Shown here one piece after another: positions 38,401 to 46,976 of a DNA stretch of 54,166 nucleotides. Position numbers and translations under genes: made by a program. The stretch comes from a virus, in IMG/VR virus record IMGVR_UViG_3300030380_000295, positions 1-54,166 of that record. The stretch is one strand, 5' to 3'. A model generated the notes under the pieces. That model was not told where the DNA came from and did not search any database. It was given only the letters and a program-made list of their open reading frames with translations. Every line of letters starts with the position of its first letter. The first letter of the stretch is position 1.

Positions 38401-39787
38401 CATTTAAAGTTTGTCTAATCTGAATAGCTGATTGTAACACTGCAGGTCCTACATAATCAGCTTTACCAGAGTCTACAAGATTATTAAACTCTTTATTTTT
38501 AAGCCTAAGTAAATAACCTAAATCATCATTTTGTTTTTTATTAAGTGTATTGTTAAAAGCTGTGCGTAGTCCTACTTCTCTATTCAGTGGATTAATTGCT
38601 TCTCTTATTTTAAATAAATACCCATGAGTTCGTTCACTCAATGCTAGTCCATAAGATTCACGTTCTAAACCTTTCGCACCTTCTTTAAATGTACGTGCCC
38701 AATCATATCTAAAGTTTCCTAGTAATCTCTGTAAAGTTTTAGAGTTTTGTGCCATACCAACAAATTGTGTAGTGTATTTACCAAATGTGTTGGCTAATAA
38801 CTGATCTCTCTTTCTTAATCTTTTTTCTTTATCAGATTTGACAACTAATTCATCGGTAGCTTTATCAACTCCAAATGCTTCTTCTTCTATTTTACGATCT
38901 ACCTTTTCAGCTTGTTTGATGATAGCATCTTCATCGGAATATTTACTAATCTTTTCACTAAGTCTTGGAGACATACTTGAGAAAGCTCCAAGTGATCCTC
39001 CAAACACACCACCCAAACCTAATCCAAAAGCACTCGATAAGGCGGTTTGCCCTATATCTATTTGATCTCGTAAATCTAATTCAACGTCTGCTTTTTGTAA
39101 GAAGTAATCATGAGCACCTGCCCACACTGAACCTTCCGCAGCTCCTACAATTGCCGGACGTTTTGCAGCTTGTAAACTATCTGACGTAACTTTTTTCAAA
39201 CCCTGCTTAGCAACTTGTTTTGCTGACAAAGCTGCAGCACTAGACATTCCCGCAGTCGGCACAAAAAATGCAGCAGATAACCAGTTTAAAGGATCAGCAA
39301 TAACATCAACAGCCATATCACCTGCTAACTGTAAATACTGTCGTGTGCTTCCTATTTCAGCATTATCAAAAACATTTCTTAAATATCTGTAGTCTGCTTT
39401 TGCTTCTTCGGACCACCCTTTTATTTGTCCTGATCGTACAAAAGCAGAAGATAATGAAAAATCTGTGTCTCTAAGATACTCAAATATATCTTCATCAGTG
39501 CCAATGCTTTCCATAAATCGTTCAGCACGAGTCTGAAACTCTTCATTTTTTTCAAGTTCATCAAGTGTGTAAGACCTACCAAGTGTAAGAGCTTCTGGAT
39601 TTTTTTGGATTTTATTTCTATAGTCAAGCATAATAGCATCAGAATAAGAAGACTCTTGAGGTCTTTCTGGTTGCTGTTGCATATTAGCGTAAGCACTAAA
39701 ACTAGAATTAGTTGTAGTTTGAGGTTGTGTGGTTGCTAGTGGTTTGTCACGTACAACACTTAAATATTCGTCAAAGATGTCAGCCAT
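35477..39787 (-). CDS. Giant internal virion (ejection) protein, 1436 aa
   Basis: The largest gene. Its product is mainly helical with glycine/alanine-rich hydrophobic stretches near residues 170-190 and 245-270 (GLGLGGVFGGSLGAFSSM), a basic central region, and a segment HPAGQILAQFAGYPTVFNNT typical of podoviral ejection proteins, comparable to T7 gp16 (1318 residues). The last 150 residues (KYIGKLSIVNPLEL ... LGYDSIHANDDYILFDNAQF) look like the end of an ADP-ribosyltransferase-like or related phage effector fold. It probably forms part of the channel ejected into the cell envelope. Confidence 0.82.
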   Translation of the reverse strand: MADIFDEYLSVVRDKPLATTQPQTTTNSSFSAYANMQQQPERPQESSYSDAIMLDYRNKIQKNPEALTLGRSYTLDELEKNEEFQTRAERFMESIGTDEDIFEYLRDTDFSLSSAFVRSGQIKGWSEEAKADYRYLRNVFDNAEIGSTRQYLQLAGDMAVDVIADPLNWLSAAFFVPTAGMSSAAALSAKQVAKQGLKKVTSDSLQAAKRPAIVGAAEGSVWAGAHDYFLQKADVELDLRDQIDIGQTALSSAFGLGLGGVFGGSLGAFSSMSPRLSEKISKYSDEDAIIKQAEKVDRKIEEEAFGVDKATDELVVKSDKEKRLRKRDQLLANTFGKYTTQFVGMAQNSKTLQRLLGNFRYDWARTFKEGAKGLERESYGLALSERTHGYLFKIREAINPLNREVGLRTAFNNTLNKKQNDDLGYLLRLKNKEFNNLVDSGKADYVGPAVLQSAIQIRQTLNEIFEEGVSTGLLTRDQFVDHFFPRHFSHSKIKADKDGLIDIIKDSEHSLPQNMYSEDSYIQAVRATGKEEKVLRADARWIDQEVFERDFVKEVSEGKTSLFEELTDTQKLAARELKATQIVNNMLEKRHTPFQFGTKDNAGGGHQFLQHRVFSKIDDNILAPYLENDVEKVLEAYVTDASRAITRTQFFGKTKAAFEKKFLIPIRNELRKEKINEDEIDETIRRLRLMHERVTGLDTDQIRIKNKYGVGALDFIKLSQQMAHLPLATLSSLTEPLILLTRIDSVGGKFAASKEVGKSIVKGVKKDIDKIKFFARRVRGKEVKGFADMQDEYWTEAYKVGLAMEQAVMDRIESLTGEALEGGLAKKMQNAFFKANFLSSWTGSVQLAAFTTGKRIIREHARDLHLDATGVKTLSKSKKEYIKKHLDGLGVHDRFAREWYARSLDKDGVFDEGRGQGTASSLGKFEQNKQIAFYKNHYQKGANRFTREIILNPSTAEANRPLWFSHPAGQILAQFAGYPTVFNNTILKRWINEGLIENKRQTSARIAGTALAMTSIAVFMNAVRSGGRSLEEDDGTIVLEAVQRWGGLGPADYAYRFNQNATYGSGQAGALLKTPTGPIVSDVFDSVLYRKGLIETLYTNVPFYSALPKDIRDSMKKSGRGTDKAVWGSMFPTGTERKQKGRFAQSTRDYSFAKGGIVDVPNASEEPDEKKVRGMPFTYAELGGVLATDVEDRRGFALGGLANKIADTTKATQVRTLTEDSHKDDVIRHLTKEVRKAEPIFESDLKTPLYKKIEASFFTEAVKEDVVRYVDSDLVNVLDEELQYAANIGPRATTKPRKSGGKKIKYIGKLSIVNPLELGQISEDQLTGSEFTKLLQDNKEMQDKLINGSRLDKQNAKQLVKNLLNDYTDTQKLIQDFTKHPPEVTKPLLDIKQSTQLRNTLTDLGYDSIHANDDYILFDNAQFKVTKKLTKKNRTI

Positions 39788-42364
39788 TTAATTTAAAAAA
39801 TAAGGTTTAAATATTTTTCTTGCACGTTCTACGGTAGCTTTATCTGTCCTATCTGTATGATGTTTTTCAAGATATAAATCTAAAGCTGCTTCGTATTGTT
39901 CTTGAGGAGTTGTAGCATTTAATAATCTTTTAAACAACACATCCGAACCATCAGCTTCAAACAAGTTTGCCAGTATTAATTCTTGTTGAACTTCCGGTGA
40001 TAACTGTCTAGCTATAGAATCTTTACTTTGAAATTCTCGTTTTGCAATTTTTTGTAATTCTGACTTAATTGTTTCTTCGGGTGTTTGTTTCGCTTCTAGT
40101 CTACTTCTTTCTTCTGCAATTAATTTATTAATTCTATCATCATTATCTTTGATTGCTTGAGTTTGTGGTAAAGTTGGTAGATTGTTTTGTTTTCTAATAT
40201 TATTTGCTCTATTAACTGCAGTAACTAAAGAGTCTTTAAGAAACTGTCCTGCTCCTACAGCAGTAGAATTAGCAGTTGGATTTATTGCATCGTAGTTAAA
40301 ATCGCTTTCTACCTCAATAATTGCTTGGAGTAATTGATTTGTAACAAGGTTAGCTTTTTCCATAGGTTGATTTAATCTACCCGAACTAAAACTCCATTCA
40401 ATAACAGGAGTAACAGACTCTATGTTTATACTAGGGTCTAGTTCAACTAGATTTTTTTTTTGATCCTCTACTTGAGGATTAGTAAGCTGTTCTTCTAACT
40501 CTTGTCTTTCTTCTTTTAAGTCGTCAAGTTTTTCTAATTGAGCATCGTATCTGTCTTGAGGTAAGTTTTGTTCTAATTGTGGAAGTCTATCTTCAAGACT
40601 TTGAATTTGAATATCAAGCCTGTCCATTTGAGATCGTAACTCTCTACCCTGTATTGGGTCTTGTAATCTTCCTAAATCAAATTCACTGAATCTTCTAATT
40701 TGTGATTCCATGTTTGCGATATCTCTAGGCGAAGCAGGTCTTGTTTGTCTTTTACCAGTAAAGTCTACAGTTGTTACTACTTTGTTTTCAATATCTTGTT
40801 TCAACTGTTCAATTCTAACAGTATTCATACGTGTAGCTTGTATTTGATTTGGACCTAGTAATGCTTCGTTAGCTACAAGTTCACGAACTTCTTCTTTAGA
40901 AATTGATAAAGGAACTTGGTCGTACAAAGAGTTAATTAACTCACTTTTTGTATTTGGGTCTAAAGGTGTTTTTACAATTCGATTGACTTCATCAACAACA
41001 GCTTTTATTTGTTCTTCATCTGTAGCTTTACTAAACTCTTCTGTTACTTTATAACCTTTAGAACTAATTTCAATTTTAGGTCTTAAAAGTTTATCAAACG
41101 GTCTAGTGTCAATGGTAAACTCTTCTCCAACAAAAGGTGATATTTTACCAACACCACTTCGATCTGTAACTAATTGTTGAATAGTATATGAATTACTAAA
41201 TAATCTTAGAGTAATATCATCATTTAGATTACGTTCCATTTGTCTATACTCATCACTAGCCGGATCAAGTTTTAAAATATCTTTTAAAAATTCTTCTTTA
41301 AATCCTCTTTCATCTCGCAGTTTTAAATATAAACCAGTAGAGTTATTTAAAAATTGTTCTTTAAAAAATCCATTATCAGGGTCGTTTAAGTAAGCATTAA
41401 ACTCTCCCATCCTTACTCCACCTGCAATTTTTTCTCGGTGTTTCATATAGCTAGGAAGGTCTTTTTCTGCAAAGGGTCTGAGTGTTTGATCTCTTTTTAA
41501 TAATACATCACCCTTACGTAGACGAGCTTCTAAGTCTTGTAAAGAATTTATCATTGAAGTTTGTGTTGCTTCATCTCCTTTATCATCCCATCTCATTGAT
41601 GTGTTTCTAAAGTTTGTGTAGGACTCTTGAAATGCTTTGTCTAAGCCTAAATTTGTTACAGTCTTCTGTAATCCTTGTAATGAGTTTACTTCAGATAATT
41701 TTTTATCCCAGACACTACCTTCTCTTTTTCTACCAACAGTTAGTAGTGATCTTAAATTATTAATGTCAAAAATACTCCCACCCATATTACGTTGTAATTC
41801 TTTTGACTTTTTAGTTAGCTGAATATTAAGATCAGCTTCTGAACCTAAACCTAGTTGTTTACTACTAACACCAAAATCTTTTATTCCTGAACTCCAGTCT
41901 TTTTGATTAGCTAATAAATTTTTTATTTGATCTGCTTTATATAATTCGTAATGTCTTATTTTATCTCCGGCACTTAAAACTTTATCTCCACCTTCTGATT
42001 TTAATTGTCGTTCATAAATAGGAGAATAAATTTTATCAAAATCGTTTTGGAATGTTTCATTTCCATATGCTGAATCAAAATCAGTAATCTTATGTTGTTC
42101 AAATGGGTCATATAGTTGAGCAGCAGTTTGTATTTTTTTATGATAAAGTTTAGAATTAATCATATTTAACTCATTGTTATCTTTCATTTCTGTCATTCTA
42201 CGTTTTAACGCACTATTGACTAAACTTTGTCCGGCAACAAGCGTTCCTAAAACCATAAGTTTTTTCTGATCTTTTCTTCTTCGTTTGTCAGCTTTTTCTT
42301 GACGTGATCTTTGTTGACTTAGTAAAGATTCACCAATACTTTCTATGCTTTCTCTTTCTGCCAT
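39788..42364 (-). CDS. Internal virion protein with lytic transglycosylase domain
   Basis: The 858-aa protein is helical and charged for about 660 residues (several coiled coils, e.g. LDIQIQSLEDRLPQLEQNLP). It then carries an SLT-like domain: LLQAIIEVESDFNYDAINP with the catalytic Glu, then STAVGAGQFLKDSL, and a late EQYEAALDLYLEKHHTD helix. Virion transglycosylases open the peptidoglycan during DNA injection, as in T7 gp16. Here the domain sits at the C-terminus of a separate protein. It may also serve at lysis, since no free endolysin is seen. Confidence 0.82.
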   Translation of the reverse strand: MAERESIESIGESLLSQQRSRQEKADKRRRKDQKKLMVLGTLVAGQSLVNSALKRRMTEMKDNNELNMINSKLYHKKIQTAAQLYDPFEQHKITDFDSAYGNETFQNDFDKIYSPIYERQLKSEGGDKVLSAGDKIRHYELYKADQIKNLLANQKDWSSGIKDFGVSSKQLGLGSEADLNIQLTKKSKELQRNMGGSIFDINNLRSLLTVGRKREGSVWDKKLSEVNSLQGLQKTVTNLGLDKAFQESYTNFRNTSMRWDDKGDEATQTSMINSLQDLEARLRKGDVLLKRDQTLRPFAEKDLPSYMKHREKIAGGVRMGEFNAYLNDPDNGFFKEQFLNNSTGLYLKLRDERGFKEEFLKDILKLDPASDEYRQMERNLNDDITLRLFSNSYTIQQLVTDRSGVGKISPFVGEEFTIDTRPFDKLLRPKIEISSKGYKVTEEFSKATDEEQIKAVVDEVNRIVKTPLDPNTKSELINSLYDQVPLSISKEEVRELVANEALLGPNQIQATRMNTVRIEQLKQDIENKVVTTVDFTGKRQTRPASPRDIANMESQIRRFSEFDLGRLQDPIQGRELRSQMDRLDIQIQSLEDRLPQLEQNLPQDRYDAQLEKLDDLKEERQELEEQLTNPQVEDQKKNLVELDPSINIESVTPVIEWSFSSGRLNQPMEKANLVTNQLLQAIIEVESDFNYDAINPTANSTAVGAGQFLKDSLVTAVNRANNIRKQNNLPTLPQTQAIKDNDDRINKLIAEERSRLEAKQTPEETIKSELQKIAKREFQSKDSIARQLSPEVQQELILANLFEADGSDVLFKRLLNATTPQEQYEAALDLYLEKHHTDRTDKATVERARKIFKPYFLN

Positions 42365-42366
42365 TA

Positions 42367-42978
42367 TTATTTCCTTTCTAATAAACTTTCAGTTGGTTGT
42401 CTTTCAGGTTTTGCAAGTAAACTTTGTTTAATACCTTCAAAGTCTACATCTTCTAATCGTTGTTTTATTTCTTGTGGTATTTCTGTTCGAGCTAAATCAT
42501 CTTGTAATTTTTCTAACGCTTTAGGATTCCTTAAAACAGCTTCTTTGTTTTTCAACAGCTCCTCTGTTGCTGTATTGTCTTCTGGTGTTATATCTTCTGG
42601 ATCATCACCATCATCAGTATTAATAACTGGATCAACACCTACGTTTTCACATAAAGCTAATAACATATACATTACAGGCTCAGCAAGCAACATCATCATG
42701 TCAGGATTAAATTGTCCTTTACTGTATCCTATAAACAAAAGCATTTCTGTAACTTTAGCAACACTCATCCCATCATCTAATAAATTTATAATAGGTTCTA
42801 AGTTTTCTTGTTTAAGAATTTCAAGAAACACAGCTTCTCTAGCTTCTTTAATATTTGTATAAACAGGAGGTTGTTCCCAAGGTTGTCTAGCATCAGGACT
42901 GTTTGTTAAGGACTGTCCGGGGATTGGTCCTTGAAAAGGATTATATTCGTTTAATGCTTGTTGATTTAATTCTGCCAT
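42367..42978 (-). CDS. Probable internal virion protein, 203 aa
   Basis: Begins MAELNQQALNEYNPFQGPIP. It is acidic with a hydrophobic helix (MMMLLAEPVMYMLLALCENV, residues about 94-115) and a charged C-terminus. It lies between two large virion genes with spacings of one to two bases. Function unknown; a small ejection-apparatus component is likely. Confidence 0.68.
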   Translation of the reverse strand: MAELNQQALNEYNPFQGPIPGQSLTNSPDARQPWEQPPVYTNIKEAREAVFLEILKQENLEPIINLLDDGMSVAKVTEMLLFIGYSKGQFNPDMMMLLAEPVMYMLLALCENVGVDPVINTDDGDDPEDITPEDNTATEELLKNKEAVLRNPKALEKLQDDLARTEIPQEIKQRLEDVDFEGIKQSLLAKPERQPTESLLERK

Positions 42979-42979
42979 C

Positions 42980-43993
42980 TTATGATGCTCCTCTTATGCC
43001 CATAGACTCGTATAACCATTGATCATACCCGTACCCATATCCCGGAGTTGCACTTGGATCAAAACCTTGTCCAAAGCCATAATGATTATTCCAAGTATTT
43101 TGAGCATTTGACATATTGTTAATATATGATTGATTGTAATCATAACTCCATGTAGGAGCTGTCATGTTATAGATTCCTCCTTGATCAGTCGTAGGACCTA
43201 ACAGATCAGATGCATAGATGTTAGTTCCTCCTGTAGTTCCAAGTTCTTCCTGACCAGAGCCAATAACTCCATATTGACCAAGAGTTGATGCTGTACCTAA
43301 TGCTGTACTTCCAACACTAGCTGCATCACCAACTGTACCTACTATTGGAATTTCGGTGTCTCCAATCTTTTTCATTGTGTCTTTAACTTTACCTGCAACT
43401 CCCGGACTAGTTTCAGGTTTAGGAGTATCTGTTGCATCAGGTGTAGTAGTAGTAACTTCATCAATCTTAGGAGGTGTATAACCTAAAATATTACCTTTTC
43501 CTTCCTGAATATTTGCAATTCTCTCTACACCTTCGTTTGAATAATCAAATTTAAATACACTATTTACATCTCGATTATTCCAACTGTTTGTAAATTCTTC
43601 TCCAAATCTACTAAACCAACTACCGCCTGCTTCAGAAGTACTTGCACTAGTTAAAGCATCAAAGCCTGCTCCTAATCCATTCGTAATTGTACTAAAGATT
43701 TTTTTAGGTGCAGAAGCTACATAATTAATTGCATTGCCTACAAACTTAACAGCAGTTCCGACAGCAGTTCCAAAAGCACCAGATGCTCCTGCTGCAATAT
43801 TAGCTCCAAATCCTGCCATTAACTGTCCAATTCCCGGCATCACCATCATCATAGCAATACTACCAAGTGGACCTAGCTTTCCAAATACTTTAGCAAAAGG
43901 TTTTAAAACTGATTTAAAAGCTTTACCAATCTTTCTACCAATCTTTTTAATTCCTCTTCCAATTTGCTTTATTTTTTTTCTTAAAAATCCCAT
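42980..43993 (-). CDS. Amphipathic/hydrophobic virion protein, 337 aa
   Basis: The first 45 residues are strongly basic and amphipathic (KKIKQIGRGIKKIGRKIGKA), followed by a long hydrophobic Gly/Ala/Met region (SIAMMMVMPGIGQLMAGFGA). The rest is low-complexity, rich in Thr, Gly and Tyr. A cationic helix plus hydrophobic span suggests a membrane-inserting ejection protein. No family recognised. Confidence 0.7.
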   Translation of the reverse strand: MGFLRKKIKQIGRGIKKIGRKIGKAFKSVLKPFAKVFGKLGPLGSIAMMMVMPGIGQLMAGFGANIAAGASGAFGTAVGTAVKFVGNAINYVASAPKKIFSTITNGLGAGFDALTSASTSEAGGSWFSRFGEEFTNSWNNRDVNSVFKFDYSNEGVERIANIQEGKGNILGYTPPKIDEVTTTTPDATDTPKPETSPGVAGKVKDTMKKIGDTEIPIVGTVGDAASVGSTALGTASTLGQYGVIGSGQEELGTTGGTNIYASDLLGPTTDQGGIYNMTAPTWSYDYNQSYINNMSNAQNTWNNHYGFGQGFDPSATPGYGYGYDQWLYESMGIRGAS

Positions 43994-44002
43994 ACTAATA
44001 TC

Positions 44003-46414
44003 CTATGTTAAAAATCCATCTAATAGTTGCTTACCTGCATTCATATACTTTGTCCAGTCACCACCTTCGTAGTTTCCACTTTCATTACCAAGCATTGCTA
44101 TATACATTGCAGACTTTCGTTGCTCGTAATTATCAGCAGACCTAAATGCATAATCAGCTTGATCTCTTAACTCTTGCCACATAAAAGCTTGAGCTTGCTG
44201 AGATAAACCAAATGCATTCTGAGCGTTCTGTTGATTAACAGCATTAACTGCTGCAGTGTTTGCAGTATTAAGTTGTCTTCTCCATTTAACGTCAGCTTGT
44301 AATACAGCTTGAGTATTCTGAGCATTCCACTGATTCCTTGCAAAATCTTGTTGTGAATTAAATTGATCTATCTGTGCTTTCATTTGTGCATCAGCCTGTG
44401 CAATACCAATTTCATTCTGAACTCTTCTAGCTTCTGCTGAGTTTTGTTGAGCAGTATTAAACTGTTCCATCGCATTTGCTTGAGAAGCGTTGAACTGTTG
44501 ATTTTGTTGATACAAGTTAGCCATAAACTGATTAGTTTGATTCTGACTTGTTGAATTAAATTGTTCTGCTGCATTTGTTGCTGCTTGATTGCTTAATAAT
44601 CTTTGTTGTTCTTGTTGAGCTTTTAATACTTCTGTCTGTTGTCTATTACTTAAGTTAGCCATGTCCATGCTTAAAAAAGCTTGAGCATTCTGTGCTGATA
44701 GTTTTGTGTTACTATCGAGCGTTGCTAAATCTAACTGAGCTAGGGAAGCTGCTTCTTGTATTACAGCTTGTTGCTGATTACTTGCATTTGTTAATGCAAC
44801 TGTTTGTAAAAATTTACTATTACTTAACTGAGTTTGTTGATCAGCACTAAACTGTGCCATATTCATATTAAAGACGTTTGAAGCATTTGTCAAGGCTGTT
44901 TGCTGTCTCATTTGAGCATTTTGTATTTCAGCCTGTGCTTCTATACCTTTTTGTTGAGATACAGATTGTTGTATAGCCTGTGCATTAGACTGAGCTAAAG
45001 GCATGGCTGACTGTATAATTGCATTAAATAATGCATCTCTTCCAACAGTCGATGTATCTAAACCTCTTGATGCCATCATTTGATTAACAGCCGATACAGC
45101 AGGTCTAGCCCATGTAGGAATTTCTCCACTGTCTAATCCTTTAAGAAGATTATCCATCTGAGTACTAACTAAAGCATCTTCAGGAAGACCTTCAATCATT
45201 CCTCGTTCTTCTTCCGTAAAGTCCATTAACCTAGCTTCTAAGTCTTCTGGATCATTACCTATAGCTTCTATTTGATCTTCGGTAAGTCCTGCATTTCGTA
45301 ATTGTTTTTTAGCTCTTAATACTTTTGGTAAATCTAAACCTTGGACAGCTTGTTCAGGTGCTATAGCTCCATCAGATAAAACACCAACAACTCTGTCTGC
45401 TAAAGCTTGATTAGCTGCTTCATCTTCTACAGTAACTCCAGTAGCTGCTTTAGTTAAAGCTTGAGACTGCATGCCTGCAATAGCTTCTTTACTAAGGTTA
45501 CCTGTTTGTGCGTTTATAACAGGAGCTTCTTTTATTTGATCAGCCGAGTATGTACTTGCTTTAATTCTTCTAGCATCTCCTGCTCCTTTAACTGTACCGG
45601 TAACTACAGTTTCTGAAGGTATTTCTTCATCTTCTCCAAAGATTGTAGTCGTTCCTACTTTAGTAGGCTCTGCCATTGATACAACTTCACTAGCAGGTCC
45701 TTCCTCTATCATCTGAGGTTGAGCTATTTGAGGCATGTCTAACGTACCTGCTTTAGCAGCTTCTAAATCTGTTGCTGATCTTTCATATCTTTGTTGTCTT
45801 GCTAACTCTTGTTCAGGTGTTAAGTATTGTTGGAAACCCACATCTGGAACAATCCATCCTCTTTCGGTATAAATTTGTGTTTGTCCATCAACGACTTGTG
45901 TGTCTCCTACTTGTGGTCCTGCATCTGTAGGAGTTGGAGTAGGAGTAGGTGTAGGACTTGGACTAGGGCTTGGACTAGGTGAAGGTGAATAGTCAAAATA
46001 CTCTTCTTCGTCTGGACGAGGATTGTAACCTGTAAAAATTTCTCTTTCTCTATCAATATCAGAAAAATCATCTAGAGTCTTTGTCGTATTTGTTGTCGTA
46101 GTCATATCTTCAGTTGTTTGATTGTTTTCTGTAGTAGTAGTAGCTGTAGGTGCAGGACTAGGTGCAGGACTAGGTGCAGGACTAGGTGCAGGACTAGGTG
46201 CAGGACTAGGTGCAGGACTAGGTGCAGGTGTTGGTGCAGGAGTTGGAGCAGGAGTTGCAGTCTTTTTTTCTTCTTTACTAAATGGTCCAAAACCTGTATC
46301 CATAAACTCTCGTTCAAAGACTCTATTGCCTTCACGATATCCTACACGACCACCTAAACGATAGTCTTGTCTTTTAGGAGTATAACGCTTTCTATGTTTA
46401 GTTTTATTCTTCAT
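44003..46414 (-). CDS. Structural protein with Pro-Ala repeats and Gln/Asn-rich coiled coil, 803 aa
   Basis: The N-terminus is basic (RQDYRLGGRVGYREGNRVFE). Residues about 52-90 are a Pro-Ala/Ser/Thr repeat coded by a 12-base tandem array, and a second Pro-Ser/Thr tract lies near 146-166. The C-terminal 350 residues are Gln/Asn/Ala-rich heptads (long helical rod). Such proteins occur among marine podovirus virion genes. Function unknown; the repeats are likely flexible linkers of variable length. Confidence 0.72.
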   Translation of the reverse strand: MKNKTKHRKRYTPKRQDYRLGGRVGYREGNRVFEREFMDTGFGPFSKEEKKTATPAPTPAPTPAPSPAPSPAPSPAPSPAPSPAPSPAPTATTTTENNQTTEDMTTTTNTTKTLDDFSDIDREREIFTGYNPRPDEEEYFDYSPSPSPSPSPSPTPTPTPTPTDAGPQVGDTQVVDGQTQIYTERGWIVPDVGFQQYLTPEQELARQQRYERSATDLEAAKAGTLDMPQIAQPQMIEEGPASEVVSMAEPTKVGTTTIFGEDEEIPSETVVTGTVKGAGDARRIKASTYSADQIKEAPVINAQTGNLSKEAIAGMQSQALTKAATGVTVEDEAANQALADRVVGVLSDGAIAPEQAVQGLDLPKVLRAKKQLRNAGLTEDQIEAIGNDPEDLEARLMDFTEEERGMIEGLPEDALVSTQMDNLLKGLDSGEIPTWARPAVSAVNQMMASRGLDTSTVGRDALFNAIIQSAMPLAQSNAQAIQQSVSQQKGIEAQAEIQNAQMRQQTALTNASNVFNMNMAQFSADQQTQLSNSKFLQTVALTNASNQQQAVIQEAASLAQLDLATLDSNTKLSAQNAQAFLSMDMANLSNRQQTEVLKAQQEQQRLLSNQAATNAAEQFNSTSQNQTNQFMANLYQQNQQFNASQANAMEQFNTAQQNSAEARRVQNEIGIAQADAQMKAQIDQFNSQQDFARNQWNAQNTQAVLQADVKWRRQLNTANTAAVNAVNQQNAQNAFGLSQQAQAFMWQELRDQADYAFRSADNYEQRKSAMYIAMLGNESGNYEGGDWTKYMNAGKQLLDGFLT
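46149..46256. repeat. 12-bp tandem repeat coding for Pro-Ala linker
   Basis: Six identical GGTGCAGGACTA units (46149-46220) and three diverged units to 46256, in frame with the 803-aa gene. The identity suggests recent expansion or contraction by slippage. A second, more diverged array lies at about 45930-45985. Confidence 0.85.
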
Positions 46415-46656
46415 TATTTAGCCTCGAAAAGCTTGTCAAGTTTCTCTTCTATTTTGTCTAACGTATCAAACACACGAGCCATATCATCTTTAACTTCTTG
46501 TTTAGTTACGTATTCTTTTGCCATTTCTTCTCTTGTTTTATTTAAAAGTATGTCGAGTCTTTTAATCTCTGATGTGTTTTCACGAATGCTGTAAAGGATG
46601 GGAGCTACAACTAATGTTAGAAATATATTCCATAACAACCATCCAGTAAGTTCCAT
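46414..46656 (-). CDS. Membrane-anchored coiled-coil protein, 80 aa (holin-like)
   Basis: One membrane segment at residues 4-22 (TGWLLWNIFLTLVVAPILYS), then a charged coiled coil to the end (MARVFDTLDKIEEKLDKLFE). Similar in plan to the 116-aa holin-like protein at 34.2-34.5 kb. It could be a second holin or antiholin, or a virion-linked membrane protein. Overlaps its neighbour by one base. Confidence 0.65.
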   Translation of the reverse strand: MELTGWLLWNIFLTLVVAPILYSIRENTSEIKRLDILLNKTREEMAKEYVTKQEVKDDMARVFDTLDKIEEKLDKLFEAK

Positions 46657-46657
46657 T

Positions 46658-46975
46658 TTAGTTTGCTGCTATATAAGCTTTACCAGTTGTTACTGCACCA
46701 GTGTAAGATGATTTATCATCACTAGCACCTTTAACATCTGGAGTATCATCATTTGAATCAACAGGTTCGTAAGCTAGTATAGTTTCTAAGTGGTCAACAT
46801 TACGTTGTACCATTTCATTTATCTCGGCTTGTGACCAGTCACCTGCTACAGCGTTTCCGTCTGCGTCAGTTTTACCACCTGCATAAGGTGATTTATTACC
46901 ATTAGTATTAATGTCAGTAATAGCTGTTACGCTATCTGTTGCTGCTGTTAAACATTCTGCTACTGTTTGAGCCAT
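46658..46975 (-). CDS. Hypothetical virion-region protein, 105 aa
   Basis: Begins MAQTVAECLTAATDSVTAIT. It has a YAGGKTDADGNAV turn and a WSQAEINEMVQRNVDHLETI helix. It lies between the YadA-like fibre and a membrane protein with one-base spacings. A short tail accessory is possible. No known domain. Confidence 0.68.
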   Translation of the reverse strand: MAQTVAECLTAATDSVTAITDINTNGNKSPYAGGKTDADGNAVAGDWSQAEINEMVQRNVDHLETILAYEPVDSNDDTPDVKGASDDKSSYTGAVTTGKAYIAAN

Positions 46976-46976
46976 A

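Noticed and set aside
46118-46364. Two plus-strand frames rich in Arg-Cys or Gly-Ala-Gly repeats
   Set aside because: They are created by the 12-bp tandem repeat in the 803-aa gene. Repetition explains the open frames in several phases.
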